A stretch of DNA of 64,000 nt, taken from positions 1-64,000 of the forward strand of contig JAIUOW010000012.1 of assembly GCA_020161775.1 (NCBI GenBank), in the 5' to 3' direction. How positions within the stretch are numbered: the stretch's first letter is position 1; each line of letters opens with the position of its first letter. The notes under the pieces were generated by a model, which saw nothing but the letters and a program-made list of their open reading frames with translations, did not search any database and was not told the origin of the DNA. Shown piece by piece: positions 55,279 through 64,000 of the stretch. The translations under genes were made by a program, and so were the position numbers. Source of the DNA: Pseudomonadota bacterium. Its GTDB lineage: Bacteria; Pseudomonadota; Gammaproteobacteria; Burkholderiales; Burkholderiaceae_C.

Positions 55279-57147
55279 GTGCCTGATCTCACCCTGCCTG
55301 CTCCCACCCTCGGCCCCACCCGCCGGCCCATCCGTGACCTGCCCGACGAACTGATCAGCCAGATTGCGGCGGGCGAAGTGGTGGAGCGGCCCGCGTCCGT
55401 GGTACGCGAACTGGTGGACAACGCGCTGGATGCTGGCGCCACCCAGGTCACCGTGCGGCTGCTCGCGGGCGGCGTGCGGCTGGTATCGGTGGAAGATGAC
55501 GGCGCGGGCATCCCGCGCGAAGAGCTGCCCGTGGCGCTGCGCCGCCATGCCACCAGCAAGATCGCGTCGCTGGCCGACCTTGAATCGGTGGGCACCATGG
55601 GCTTTCGCGGCGAGGCACTGGCCGCCATCAGCTCGGTGGCCGAGCTGTCGCTTCTGTCGCGCACCGAGGGTCAGGCCAGTGCCTTCTTGCTGGACGGCCG
55701 CAGCGGCGAGCTGCGCCCCGCCGCCCGCGCCACCGGCACCACGGTGGAAGTGAAGGAGCTTTTCTTCAGCACCCCCGCACGGCGCAAGTTCCTGAAAACC
55801 GACGCCACCGAGCTGGCGCATTGCATCGAGGCCGTACGCCGCCATGCGCTGGCCCGCCCCGAGGTGGGCTTTGCCATCTGGCACGAGGGCAAGCTGGTGG
55901 AGCAGTGGCGCGCCGCCACGCGCGACCAGCGCCTGGCCGACGTGCTGGGCAACGAGCTGCTGGAACAAAGCGTGGCGGTGGACTACCAGGCCGGGCCGCT
56001 GCGGGTCACGGGCCGCGCCGGCATCCCCGACGCCGCGCGCTCGCGGGCCGACCAGCAGTTTGCCTACGTGAACGGCCGCTATGTGCGCGACAAGGTGCTG
56101 ACCCACGCGGCCCGCAGCGCCTATGAAGACGTGCTGCACGGCCACCGCCAGCCGGTGTATGCGCTGTATGTGGAAATGGACCCGGCGCGGGTGGACGTCA
56201 ACGTGCACCCGACCAAGATCGAGGTGCGCTTTCGCGACAGCCGCGAAGTGCACCAGGCCGTGCGCCACGCGGTGGAAAACGCGCTGGCCGCGCCGCGTGC
56301 CGCTGCGGCCGCCGCCGCCGCGCTGGCCGCCGCCACCGGCGCCGACCCGCAGCAGGCCATGGCCGGCGCGAGCGGCCAGGCCGCAGGCGCCGCCTATGCG
56401 CCCTGGTCCGCGCCGCAAGCGCAGGCCGCGCAGACTGCCCTGTATTTCACGCCGCCGCCGGGCCCCGGGCATATCGTGTCGGATGTGGCCGCGCTGTGGC
56501 AGCCGCATGCCCCGGCAGGCGCGGAGGTGGCCCCTGCGGCCCCCGCCCCGCTGCCCGCGGGCGACTGGCCCCTGGGCCGTGCCATCGCGCAGCTTCAGGG
56601 CATCTACATCCTGGCGGAGAATGCCCAGGGCCTGGTGATCGTGGACATGCATGCGGCGCACGAGCGCATCGTCTATGAGCGGCTCAAGGCGCAGATGGAC
56701 GCCCACGCCATCCAGAGCCAGCCGCTGCTGATCCCGGCCACCTTTGCCGCCACACCGCAGGAGGTGGCCACGGCCGAAAGCAATGCCGACACACTGGCCA
56801 TGCTGGGCCTGGAGATCACGCCGTTTTCACCCAAGACCCTGGCGGTGCGCGCCGTGCCCACCACCCTGGCCCAGGGCGACGCGGTGGAGCTGGCCCGCGG
56901 CGTGCTGGCCGAGCTGGCCCAGCACGACGCGTCCACCGTGATCCAGCGCGCGCAAAACGAGCTGCTGGGCACCATGGCCTGCCACGGCGCGGTGCGGGCC
57001 AACCGCAGGCTGACACTGGACGAAATGAACGCGCTGCTGCGCCAGATGGAAGAAACCGAGCGCTCCGACCAGTGCAACCACGGCCGGCCCACCTGGCGGC
57101 AAATGACGGTGCGCGAGCTGGACGCGCTGTTCATGCGCGGGCGCTGA
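55279..57147 (+). CDS. mutL: DNA mismatch repair protein MutL
   Basis: The GTG start gives 622 residues. The GHKL ATPase has ELVDNALDAGA, DDGAGI and GFRGEALAAISSV. The C-terminal part contains DMHAAHERIVYE, matching the metal-binding DQHAxxExxxxE endonuclease motif with Met for Gln, plus CNHGRP and a final FMRGR. MutL proteins of species lacking MutH carry these and nick DNA themselves. An Ala/Pro-rich linker spans about residues 335-430. It starts 22 bases after the response regulator. Confidence 0.96.
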   Translation: MPDLTLPAPTLGPTRRPIRDLPDELISQIAAGEVVERPASVVRELVDNALDAGATQVTVRLLAGGVRLVSVEDDGAGIPREELPVALRRHATSKIASLADLESVGTMGFRGEALAAISSVAELSLLSRTEGQASAFLLDGRSGELRPAARATGTTVEVKELFFSTPARRKFLKTDATELAHCIEAVRRHALARPEVGFAIWHEGKLVEQWRAATRDQRLADVLGNELLEQSVAVDYQAGPLRVTGRAGIPDAARSRADQQFAYVNGRYVRDKVLTHAARSAYEDVLHGHRQPVYALYVEMDPARVDVNVHPTKIEVRFRDSREVHQAVRHAVENALAAPRAAAAAAAALAAATGADPQQAMAGASGQAAGAAYAPWSAPQAQAAQTALYFTPPPGPGHIVSDVAALWQPHAPAGAEVAPAAPAPLPAGDWPLGRAIAQLQGIYILAENAQGLVIVDMHAAHERIVYERLKAQMDAHAIQSQPLLIPATFAATPQEVATAESNADTLAMLGLEITPFSPKTLAVRAVPTTLAQGDAVELARGVLAELAQHDASTVIQRAQNELLGTMACHGAVRANRRLTLDEMNALLRQMEETERSDQCNHGRPTWRQMTVRELDALFMRGR

Positions 57148-57215
57148 GCGGCGGCTTGACGCCCGCTTGACACATCCGGGTGAACTTTTTGGCCAGCGCC
57201 CTGTCTTTCAGGCTC

Positions 57216-58052
57216 ATGAAACGCTGGCACCTCTTCACCGCTTTTGCCCTGACGCTGGGGCTGTTGGCCGGCTGCGCCACCCTGGACGAAAAGCAGCGGG
57301 CCTGGATCTTCCAGCCCAGTGACCGCAGCTGGGGCGGCGCGTCAATGGCCGAAGGCATGCAGGACGTCTGGATCAGCTTTGACTCGCGCCTGACCGGCCA
57401 GCCCACCCGGCTGCATGGCCTGTGGCTGGCGGCCGAGCGGCCCGGTGCGCCGGTGCTGCTGTACCTGCATGGCGCGCGCTGGAACGTGACCGGCTCGGCC
57501 ATGCGCATCCGGCGCATGCAGGAGCTGGGCTTTTCGGTGCTGGCCATTGACTACCGCGGCTTTGGCAAAAGCACGCAGGACCTGCCCAGCGAAAGCATGG
57601 CCGCCGAGGACGCCCGCGCCGCCTGGGACTGGCTGGCAGCACAGCACCCCAAGGCCCAGCGTTACATCTTTGGCCATTCGCTGGGCGGCGCCATCGCCAT
57701 CGACCTGGCCGCCCAGGTCAGCGATGAGCGCGGCGTCATGGTGGAAGGCACCTTCACCTCCATCCCCGACGTGGCCAGCACCATGAAGTGGGGCTGGCTG
57801 CCGCTGGGCCCGCTGATCACCCAGCGTTTTGACTCCGAGCGCAAGGTCACCCGGATCGGCTCGCCGCTGCTGGTGGTGCACGGCAGCGAAGACCGGCTGA
57901 TCCTGCCCGCGCTGGGCCGCAAGCTGTACGAGGCCGCGCGCGGCCCCAAGGAATTCGTGCTGGTGCAAGGCGGCTCCCACCACAACACCAATTCGGTGGG
58001 CCAGCCGCAATACCGCGAAGCGATTGCGCGGCTGTTCAGCCTGGCGCCGTGA
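57216..58052 (+). CDS. Alpha/beta hydrolase lipoprotein
   Basis: From the ATG at 57216 the protein is 278 residues with a lipoprotein signal ending LLAGC-A. The hydrolase fold has GHSLGGAIA with the nucleophile Ser, and an Asp in HGSEDRLI and His in SHHNTNS completing the triad. It is probably an envelope-attached esterase or thioesterase of unknown substrate. Its stop overlaps the next start (GTGA). Confidence 0.88.
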   Translation: MKRWHLFTAFALTLGLLAGCATLDEKQRAWIFQPSDRSWGGASMAEGMQDVWISFDSRLTGQPTRLHGLWLAAERPGAPVLLYLHGARWNVTGSAMRIRRMQELGFSVLAIDYRGFGKSTQDLPSESMAAEDARAAWDWLAAQHPKAQRYIFGHSLGGAIAIDLAAQVSDERGVMVEGTFTSIPDVASTMKWGWLPLGPLITQRFDSERKVTRIGSPLLVVHGSEDRLILPALGRKLYEAARGPKEFVLVQGGSHHNTNSVGQPQYREAIARLFSLAP

Positions 58053-58585
58053 AGTACCTGGGTGGCTACCCCGCAGCCCTGCAGTCGCAGGCCCAGCAGT
58101 TGCTGGACCAGGGCCGCCTGGGCCCCATGCTGGCGCAGAAATACCCCGCGGCCCACGGCGTGCGCAACGACCGCGCGCTGTACGACTACGTGATGGCGCT
58201 GAAGGCCGAGTATCTACGCAGCTCGGACCCGCTGGGCAAGGTGTGTTTTGACGGCAAGCTGCAGGTGGTGGCCCACGCTCTGGGCACGCACACCGCCGTG
58301 TCGCGCGTGCAGGGCAGCAAGCTCAAGGCCAAGCGTGAAATCCGCGTGGCATCGCTGTTCAGGGACGGCCCGGCGCAGTTCCTGCGCATGATCGCCGTGC
58401 ACGAGCTGGCCCACATCCGCGAGAAGGCGCACGACAAGGCCTTCTACAGCCTGTGCACCCACATGGAGCCGGCCTACCACCAGCTGGAGTTTGATGTGCG
58501 GCTGTACCTGACGCACCTGGACGGCGGCGGCGCGCCACTGTGGGCGGCACCGGGCGCGGGCACCGCGGGCGTTCTGCTAACCTAG
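58049..58585 (+). CDS. YgjP-like zinc metallopeptidase
   Basis: The 178-residue protein begins at a GTG overlapping the previous stop. It has the zinc motif VHELAHIREKAHDKAFY with the second-site His, as in the YgjP (M48-like) family, and no signal peptide. In the family the body is a single domain with the motif near the middle to C-terminus; this fits. Its substrate is unknown. Confidence 0.87.
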   Translation: MKYLGGYPAALQSQAQQLLDQGRLGPMLAQKYPAAHGVRNDRALYDYVMALKAEYLRSSDPLGKVCFDGKLQVVAHALGTHTAVSRVQGSKLKAKREIRVASLFRDGPAQFLRMIAVHELAHIREKAHDKAFYSLCTHMEPAYHQLEFDVRLYLTHLDGGGAPLWAAPGAGTAGVLLT

Positions 58586-58590
58586 CCCGG

Positions 58591-59817
58591 ATGTCTGAAT
58601 CCGCCGCCAAGGCCATGCCCCCCGGCCTGGTGGTGCTGCTGCTGGCCCTTCTGTTGGGCATCCAGCCCGTCACCACCGACCTGTACCTGCCCGCCCTGCC
58701 CGCGCTCACCACCGAGCTGGGTGCCACCGTGGGCCAGGGGCAGCTCACGCTCACGGCGCTGCTGCTGTGCTTTGGCCTGTCGCAGCTGGTCTTTGGCCCG
58801 CTGTCGGACCGCTTTGGCCGCCGGCCCATCCTGCTGGGCGGCATGGCGCTGTACACGCTGGCGGGCGTGGCCAACATGCTGGCCACCAGCATTGAATGGC
58901 TGATCGTCACGCGCGCGGTGCAGGGCGCGGCCATGGGCGCAGCCGTGATGTGCGCGCGCGCCATCATCCGCGACCTGTATGCGCCAGCCGACGGCGCGCG
59001 TGTCATGGCGCGTTCGTTGGGCGGCCTGGGCGTGATCGCCTGCCTGAGCCCGCTCTTGGGCGGTTTGCTGGCGCCCCTGGTGGGCTGGCGCTGGTCGCTG
59101 GCGACGCTGGCCGCGTTCGGCCTGGTGTTGCTGGTGCTGCTGATGCTGCGGTTTGAAGAAACCTCGCACCAGCGCACCCCGCTGCATCCCGCCTCGCTGC
59201 TGCGCAACTGGCTGCGCATTGCCAGCCACCCGGGCTTTCTGGCCTGGGCCGGGCTGCAGGCGGCGGCCTACGGCGGGCTGTTCACGTTCCTGGCGGCATC
59301 GGCGTTTGTGTTCCTCAACGTGTACGGCGTGTCGCGGCCCCTGTATGGCGCAGCCATGGCCACGGCGTCGCTGGCCTACATCGGCGGCACCTTCATCTGC
59401 CGCCGGCTGCTGGCGCGCGTGGGGCTGCAGGGCGCGGTCAAGACCGGCGCGGTGCTGAGCCTGGCCGGGGGCAGCCTCATGGGCGTGCTGGCGCTGGCAG
59501 GCGTTCACACCTGGTGGGCCTTCCTGCTGCCGCACTACCTGTTCATGGTGGGCCACGGCATCCACCAGCCCTGCACACAGACGGGCGCGGTGGCGCCCTT
59601 CCCGCAGATGGCGGGCGCGGCCTCGGCGCTGTCGGGCTTCTTTTTGACGGTGGTGGCCTTTGCCATCGGCGCCTGGCTGGGCGCGCGCATTGACGGCACG
59701 GTGTTTCCGCTGATCAACGGCATCTGGTTCTGGGCGGTGGTGATCGCGCTGATCGCCTGGGGGCCGGTGCAACGCTGGGGCAACGTGTCGCACCCGGTGC
59801 TGGCGGGCGCGAAATGA
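58591..59817 (+). CDS. Multidrug exporter of the Bcr/CflA family (MFS)
   Basis: The 408-residue inner-membrane transporter has twelve hydrophobic segments, with the family-typical [12 protein letters not shown] near helix 1 and [11 protein letters not shown] in the loop after helix 2. The family exports bicyclomycin, chloramphenicol, sulphonamides or cysteine. The specific substrate cannot be read from sequence. It starts at an ATG in a short gap after the metallopeptidase, and overlaps miaA by four bases. Confidence 0.93.
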   Translation: MSESAAKAMPPGLVVLLLALLLGIQPVTTDLYLPALPALTTELGATVGQGQLTLTALLLCFGLSQLVFGPLSDRFGRRPILLGGMALYTLAGVANMLATSIEWLIVTRAVQGAAMGAAVMCARAIIRDLYAPADGARVMARSLGGLGVIACLSPLLGGLLAPLVGWRWSLATLAAFGLVLLVLLMLRFEETSHQRTPLHPASLLRNWLRIASHPGFLAWAGLQAAAYGGLFTFLAASAFVFLNVYGVSRPLYGAAMATASLAYIGGTFICRRLLARVGLQGAVKTGAVLSLAGGSLMGVLALAGVHTWWAFLLPHYLFMVGHGIHQPCTQTGAVAPFPQMAGAASALSGFFLTVVAFAIGAWLGARIDGTVFPLINGIWFWAVVIALIAWGPVQRWGNVSHPVLAGAK

Positions 59818-60745
59818 AGCTGTCGCCCCTCTGCCTGGCAGGCCCCACCGCATCGGGCAAGACGGCGGCGGCGCTGGCCGTGGCGCAGCGCCTCCCGGTG
59901 GAAATCATCAGCGTCGATTCCGCCCTGGTGTACCGCGGCATGGACATCGGCACGGCCAAGCCGTCGGCCGCCGAGCTGGCCGCCGTGCCGCACCACCTGA
60001 TCGACATCCGCGACCCGCTGCAGGCGTACAGTGCCGCCATGTTCGTGGCCGACGCCACCCGGCTCATCGGCGAGATACAGGCCCGCGGGCGCAGGCCGCT
60101 GCTGGTGGGCGGCACCATGCTGTATTTCAAGGCGCTGTTTGACGGGCTGGACGCCATGCCCGCGGCCGACCCGGCGGTACGCGCCCGGATTGCGGCCGAC
60201 GCGCAGCAGCGCGGCTGGCCCGCGCTGCACGCCGCGCTGGCGGCGGTGGACCCGACCACGGCGCAGCGGCTGGCCCCGAATGATTCACAACGCATCCAGC
60301 GCGCGCTGGAGGTCTGGCACACCACGGGGCAGCCTCTGTCGGCCTTTCACGTTCGTGACAAGGCGGGCGCGCCCGATGGCCCAGTGCGCCCGGACGCCCT
60401 GATCTCGCTGGAGCCGCAAGACCGCGCCTGGCTGCACGCGCGCATCGCGCAGCGGTTTGACGCCATGCTGGCGGCCGGCTTTGTGGACGAGGTACGGGCC
60501 TTGCGCGCGCGCGGCGATTTGTCGGCCGACCTGCCCAGCATGCGCTGCGTGGGTTACCGCCAGGCCTGGGAGTCACTGGACGGCACCTATCCCATGGCGG
60601 CGTTGCGTGAACGCGGCATTGCCGCCACGCGCCAGCTGGCCAAGCGCCAGATCACCTGGCTGCGCAGCATGCCGCAGCGCCAGGTGGTGGCCTGCGACGC
60701 GCCCGATGCACTGGCGCAGGTGCTGGCGCGCCTGGAGCGGATGCC

Positions 60746-60749
<4 letters not shown>
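59814..60749 (+). CDS. miaA: tRNA dimethylallyltransferase
   Basis: It adds a dimethylallyl group to A37 of tRNAs reading codons that begin with U. The 311-residue protein has the P-loop [30 protein letters not shown], and [12 protein letters not shown]. Length is normal. The ATG overlaps the previous stop and its own stop overlaps the ABC gene, so it is part of one run from mutL onwards. Confidence 0.97.
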
Positions 60750-61393
<644 letters not shown>

Positions 61394-61423
61394 TCCGTGT
61401 CCGGGCAGACCTGTTATTCGGCG

Positions 61424-62200
61424 TTACTGCGCTTCACCTGGTGTCGCCGGGTGCAGCGGCCGCGACCAATACGCATATTCCCAAGCCAGCGCAAAACCGG
61501 CGCGCCGGTACAGCGCCTGGGCATGGGTGTTGGCGCTCTCTACCTGAAGAAAGGCCCGCGTGATGTCGCGCCGCTGCGCCTCGCGCGCGATGGCCCCCAG
61601 GATCTGGCTGGCCAGGCCCTGGCCACGAAACGGCGCCAGCGTGCGCATGCCGTGCACGCTGGCCCAGCCGCGGCTGAAGCTGCCCACGCCGGCAGCCACC
61701 GTCTGGCCGTCCACGCACACCTGGGCAAACACCGCATGCTGCGCCCGCGCCAGAATCTGCACCCGGCTGGCGCCGTCCACCGGGTCAAAGCCTTCACCCA
61801 GGAACACCGCCCGCCAGGCGTCGTCGGGCTGCGCCAGCAGCTGTACCGCCGCGCCGTCCGCCATGTCGGCCATGCGGCTGACCTCGCCAGTGAAGGTGCA
61901 GGTGGGTTTGCTGCGCACATAGCCCCGCGCCATCAGCTCGGCGCGAAAGGCCACAAAGCTTTTCTGGGCCGGCACCCTGAACACCGTGCCCAGGCCGTTG
62001 CCGTCGTAGATCGACTCGATCGGGCCCACCACGCGCGCATCGGTGGCGGTGTGGGCCATGGGCACGGCGCTGTGGGCCCGGCCCACGGTGCCATGGTCGA
62101 TGGCCACAAGCCAGCGGCCCAGCCGGGCCGTTCCCTCCGGTGGCACGGCGTCCAGCGTGGCGCGTTCGATGTCCTCGATGTCTTGCGGTGTCAGGTTCAT
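61424..62200 (-). CDS. GNAT family N-acetyltransferase
   Basis: The 258-residue protein has an N-terminal extension and a C-terminal GNAT domain with the acetyl-CoA motif RTLAPFRGQGLASQIL and a final ANTHAQALYRRAGF. The substrate is unknown. It starts inside the end of the dehydratase gene by a four-base overlap, so the two are translated together. Confidence 0.9.
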   Translation of the reverse strand: MNLTPQDIEDIERATLDAVPPEGTARLGRWLVAIDHGTVGRAHSAVPMAHTATDARVVGPIESIYDGNGLGTVFRVPAQKSFVAFRAELMARGYVRSKPTCTFTGEVSRMADMADGAAVQLLAQPDDAWRAVFLGEGFDPVDGASRVQILARAQHAVFAQVCVDGQTVAAGVGSFSRGWASVHGMRTLAPFRGQGLASQILGAIAREAQRRDITRAFLQVESANTHAQALYRRAGFALAWEYAYWSRPLHPATPGEAQ

Positions 62201-63168
62201 GATGTCAGCAGTTGGGCGTAACGCGCCAAGTCTACGTTGCCCCCGCTCACGATCACGCCCACGCGCTGGCCGCGCAAATCCAGCCCGGCGTGAAAGGCCG
62301 CTGCCAGGCTCAGGCAGCCGGTGGGCTCCACCACCAGCTTCATGCGCTGAGCGTAAAAGCGCATGGCGTCCACCAGTTGCGCGTCGGTCACGGTCACGAT
62401 GTCGTCCACATCGCGGCGTATCACTTCAAACGTGTACTGACCCAGATGCTGCGTCTGCGCGCCGTCGGCAATCGTGCGCGGGGTTTCAATATGCACGATG
62501 GCGCCACTGCGCAGCGATTGCTGGCCGTCGTTGCCGGCCTCGGGCTCCACGCCATAGACCTTGCATTTCGGTGCCAGCGCCCGCGCGGCCAGCGCGCAGC
62601 CGCTGAGCAGCCCGCCGCCGCCCAGGCAAACCAGCAGCACGTCCAGCGGGCCGGTTTCTTCGAACAGCTCTTTGGCCGCCGTGCCCTGCCCCGCCATCAC
62701 ATGTGGATGGTCGTAGGGCGGAATGGGCGTCATGCCACGCCCGGCGGCCAGCTGCGCCGTCATCGCTTCGCGGTCCTGCGTATAGCGGTCGTACAGGACC
62801 ACCTCGCCCCTTTCGCCCAGGTAGCCGCGCGTGGCGTCCACCTTGGCCTGCGGCGCATCCAGCGGCATCAGGATGGCCGCGGGAATGCCGAGCAACCGCG
62901 CAGACAGCGCAATCGCCTGTGCGTGGTTGCCGGATGAGAACGTGACGACGCCCGCGCGCTTTTGTTCAGGGCTGAACTGCGCCAGCGCGTTGTACGCCCC
63001 GCGAAACTTGAACGCACCCATGCGCTGGAAGTTCTCGCACTTGAAGAACAGCTGCGCGCCCAGCAGGGCATCGGCGGTGGCGCTGCGCAGCACGGGGGTG
63101 CGGTGGGCCTGGCCCTGCAGGCGCCGCGCGGCCTGCTCTACATCGGCATAGGTAGGGAGGGTCAACAT
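62197..63168 (-). CDS. PLP-dependent serine/threonine dehydratase-like enzyme
   Basis: From the ATG at 63168 it has 323 residues. The PLP-Lys motif is FKFRGAYNAL near residue 54, with FSSGNHAQAIALSA and the Gly loop CLGGGGLLSG. It belongs to the group of catabolic threonine dehydratases, serine racemase and 3-hydroxyaspartate dehydratase (fold type II); the exact substrate is not decided. There is no regulatory ACT domain, unlike biosynthetic IlvA. The GNAT gene is coupled downstream. Confidence 0.9.
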   Translation of the reverse strand: MLTLPTYADVEQAARRLQGQAHRTPVLRSATADALLGAQLFFKCENFQRMGAFKFRGAYNALAQFSPEQKRAGVVTFSSGNHAQAIALSARLLGIPAAILMPLDAPQAKVDATRGYLGERGEVVLYDRYTQDREAMTAQLAAGRGMTPIPPYDHPHVMAGQGTAAKELFEETGPLDVLLVCLGGGGLLSGCALAARALAPKCKVYGVEPEAGNDGQQSLRSGAIVHIETPRTIADGAQTQHLGQYTFEVIRRDVDDIVTVTDAQLVDAMRFYAQRMKLVVEPTGCLSLAAAFHAGLDLRGQRVGVIVSGGNVDLARYAQLLTS

Positions 63169-63230
63169 GGCCGCCAGCTTAGCGCAGGCGCGGGATTGCC
63201 CTGGCGGACACATCCTGCTCTTTCGCATTC

Positions 63231-63246
63231 GTGAAACTTCATTCAC
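63231..63246. promoter_or_regulatory. Possible operator palindrome in the divergent promoter region
   Basis: GTGAA-N6-TTCAC is a perfect palindrome midway between the divergent dehydratase and enoyl-CoA hydratase genes. This is an apt position for a repressor site controlling one or both. No regulator gene is adjacent, so its identity is unknown. Confidence 0.3.
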
Positions 63247-63308
63247 ATATGAGAAATGAGGGCCGCCAGCCATTGCGGCCCGCACAGTGGCCACCCATAC
63301 TGCAAGCC

Positions 63309-64000
63309 ATGTACCAATCCATCCGAATCGAGAAACAGGGCAGCGTCTGGCGCGTGGTGCTCAACCGCCCCGAGGTGCGCAACGCGCACGACCTGGACAT
63401 GTTCCGCGAAATTGCGCAGGCCTTTGACGAGGTGGAGAACGACCCGGCGTGCCGCTGCGCCGTGCTGACCGGTGAAGGCGATTTTTTCTGCGCCGGCCAG
63501 GATCTTCGCTTCACGCGCCATGCCGACGCTCAGGCCATTGACGCCTATGGCCGGGCCAATGTGGCGGCACGCCAGCGCATCCAGCGCAACTTCAAGCCCG
63601 TGGTGGCCGCGGTGAACGGACCGGCGATTGGCGGCGGCGTGTACCTGGCCACCGCTTGTGACCTGATCGTGTCGGTGGACACGGCGTTTTTCCAGATGCG
63701 CGAGATCCAGGCGGGCAACCACAGCGGCGGCGCGTTCCTGTTCACCGTGGGCCGCGCTCGTTCCCTGGAGATGTCGCTGTTGGGCCGGCGCATTCCCGCT
63801 ACGCAGGCCGAGGCCTGGGGCCTGATCAACCGCAGCGTGCCTGCGGCCGAATTCAACGCCGCCGTGGACGACTATGTGAACGCGCTGCTGGAGCTGCCGC
63901 CGCTGGGCATCCGCTACACCAAGAGCGCGACCAACCTGCTGCTGGACAACGCGGGTTTCTCAAGCCACCTGGACGCAGGCGGCGCCATGCAGCGCTACCT
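63309..64000 (+). CDS. Enoyl-CoA hydratase/isomerase family protein, C-terminus outside window
   Basis: The frame from the ATG at 63309 is open to the window edge (230 codons), so the end is missing. It is a crotonase-fold protein: FFCAGQDL gives one half of the oxyanion hole and GPAIGGGVYL the other. Glu residues in MREIQAG and SLEMSLLG lie where the two catalytic glutamates of hydratases fall, so hydratase activity is likely. The pathway is unknown because the downstream genes are not seen. Confidence 0.9.
   Translation, partial: MYQSIRIEKQGSVWRVVLNRPEVRNAHDLDMFREIAQAFDEVENDPACRCAVLTGEGDFFCAGQDLRFTRHADAQAIDAYGRANVAARQRIQRNFKPVVAAVNGPAIGGGVYLATACDLIVSVDTAFFQMREIQAGNHSGGAFLFTVGRARSLEMSLLGRRIPATQAEAWGLINRSVPAAEFNAAVDDYVNALLELPPLGIRYTKSATNLLLDNAGFSSHLDAGGAMQRY

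Overview
The window is GC-rich chromosomal DNA, almost certainly from a betaproteobacterium of the order Burkholderiales, most like the Comamonadaceae. This rests on gene content and order (cysS with the alkA, accA and tilS genes; glyA-nrdR with the riboflavin genes and nusB; nusB-aminotransferase-ybgC-tolQRA; dnaE, mutL, miaA), on a RibBA protein whose cyclohydrolase half has lost its zinc cysteines, and on a MutL with nuclease-type motifs. The assignment is an inference from the reading; no search was run.

Layout. Positions 1-2707 are the right end of an AT-richer mobile element: a MobV-type relaxase gene running off the left edge, a hairpin-rich stretch that may be its transfer origin, and a tyrosine integrase next to the 3' end of a tRNA-Ser(GCU). 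Positions 2840-8206 hold lysC, tilS, accA, alkA and cysS on the minus strand. Positions 8384-13494 carry envelope genes on the plus strand (TPR/NTF2-like protein, L,D-transpeptidase, two cyclophilins, lpxH, mtfA), then an unrecognised 293-residue protein. Positions 14491-20931 hold two large minus-strand genes (DUF349 and AsmA/DUF748-like). A 764-base gap follows with a perfect LexA box and a structured leader ahead of a lytic transglycosylase, and then a ZTP (pfl) riboswitch ahead of glyA-nrdR.

Positions 24495-40644 contain two complete paralogous type IV minor-pilin operons, each fimT-pilV-pilW-pilX-pilY1-pilE, on either side of ribD and inside the riboflavin gene cluster, which continues as ribE-ribBA-ribH-nusB. 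The first PilY1 has ten tandem copies of a roughly 42-residue repeat inserted in its von Willebrand A region; the second PilY1 has none. An aminotransferase, ybgC, tolQ, tolR and tolA follow in a chain of overlapping genes.

Between the convergent tolA and dnaE genes lie two copies, in opposite orientation, of a palindromic element of about 231 bp. Their terminal arms differ in sequence but stay paired within each copy, and the central 38 bp are identical. I recognise no family for it, and it is the best candidate here for something undescribed.

The rest (47681-64000) is dnaE, trhO, a DedA protein, a CHASE-PAS histidine kinase with a stand-alone response regulator, mutL, a lipoprotein hydrolase, a YgjP-like metallopeptidase, a Bcr/CflA exporter, miaA, a LolD/MacB-like ATPase without a permease, a GNAT protein, a serine/threonine dehydratase, and the start of an enoyl-CoA hydratase cut by the right edge.
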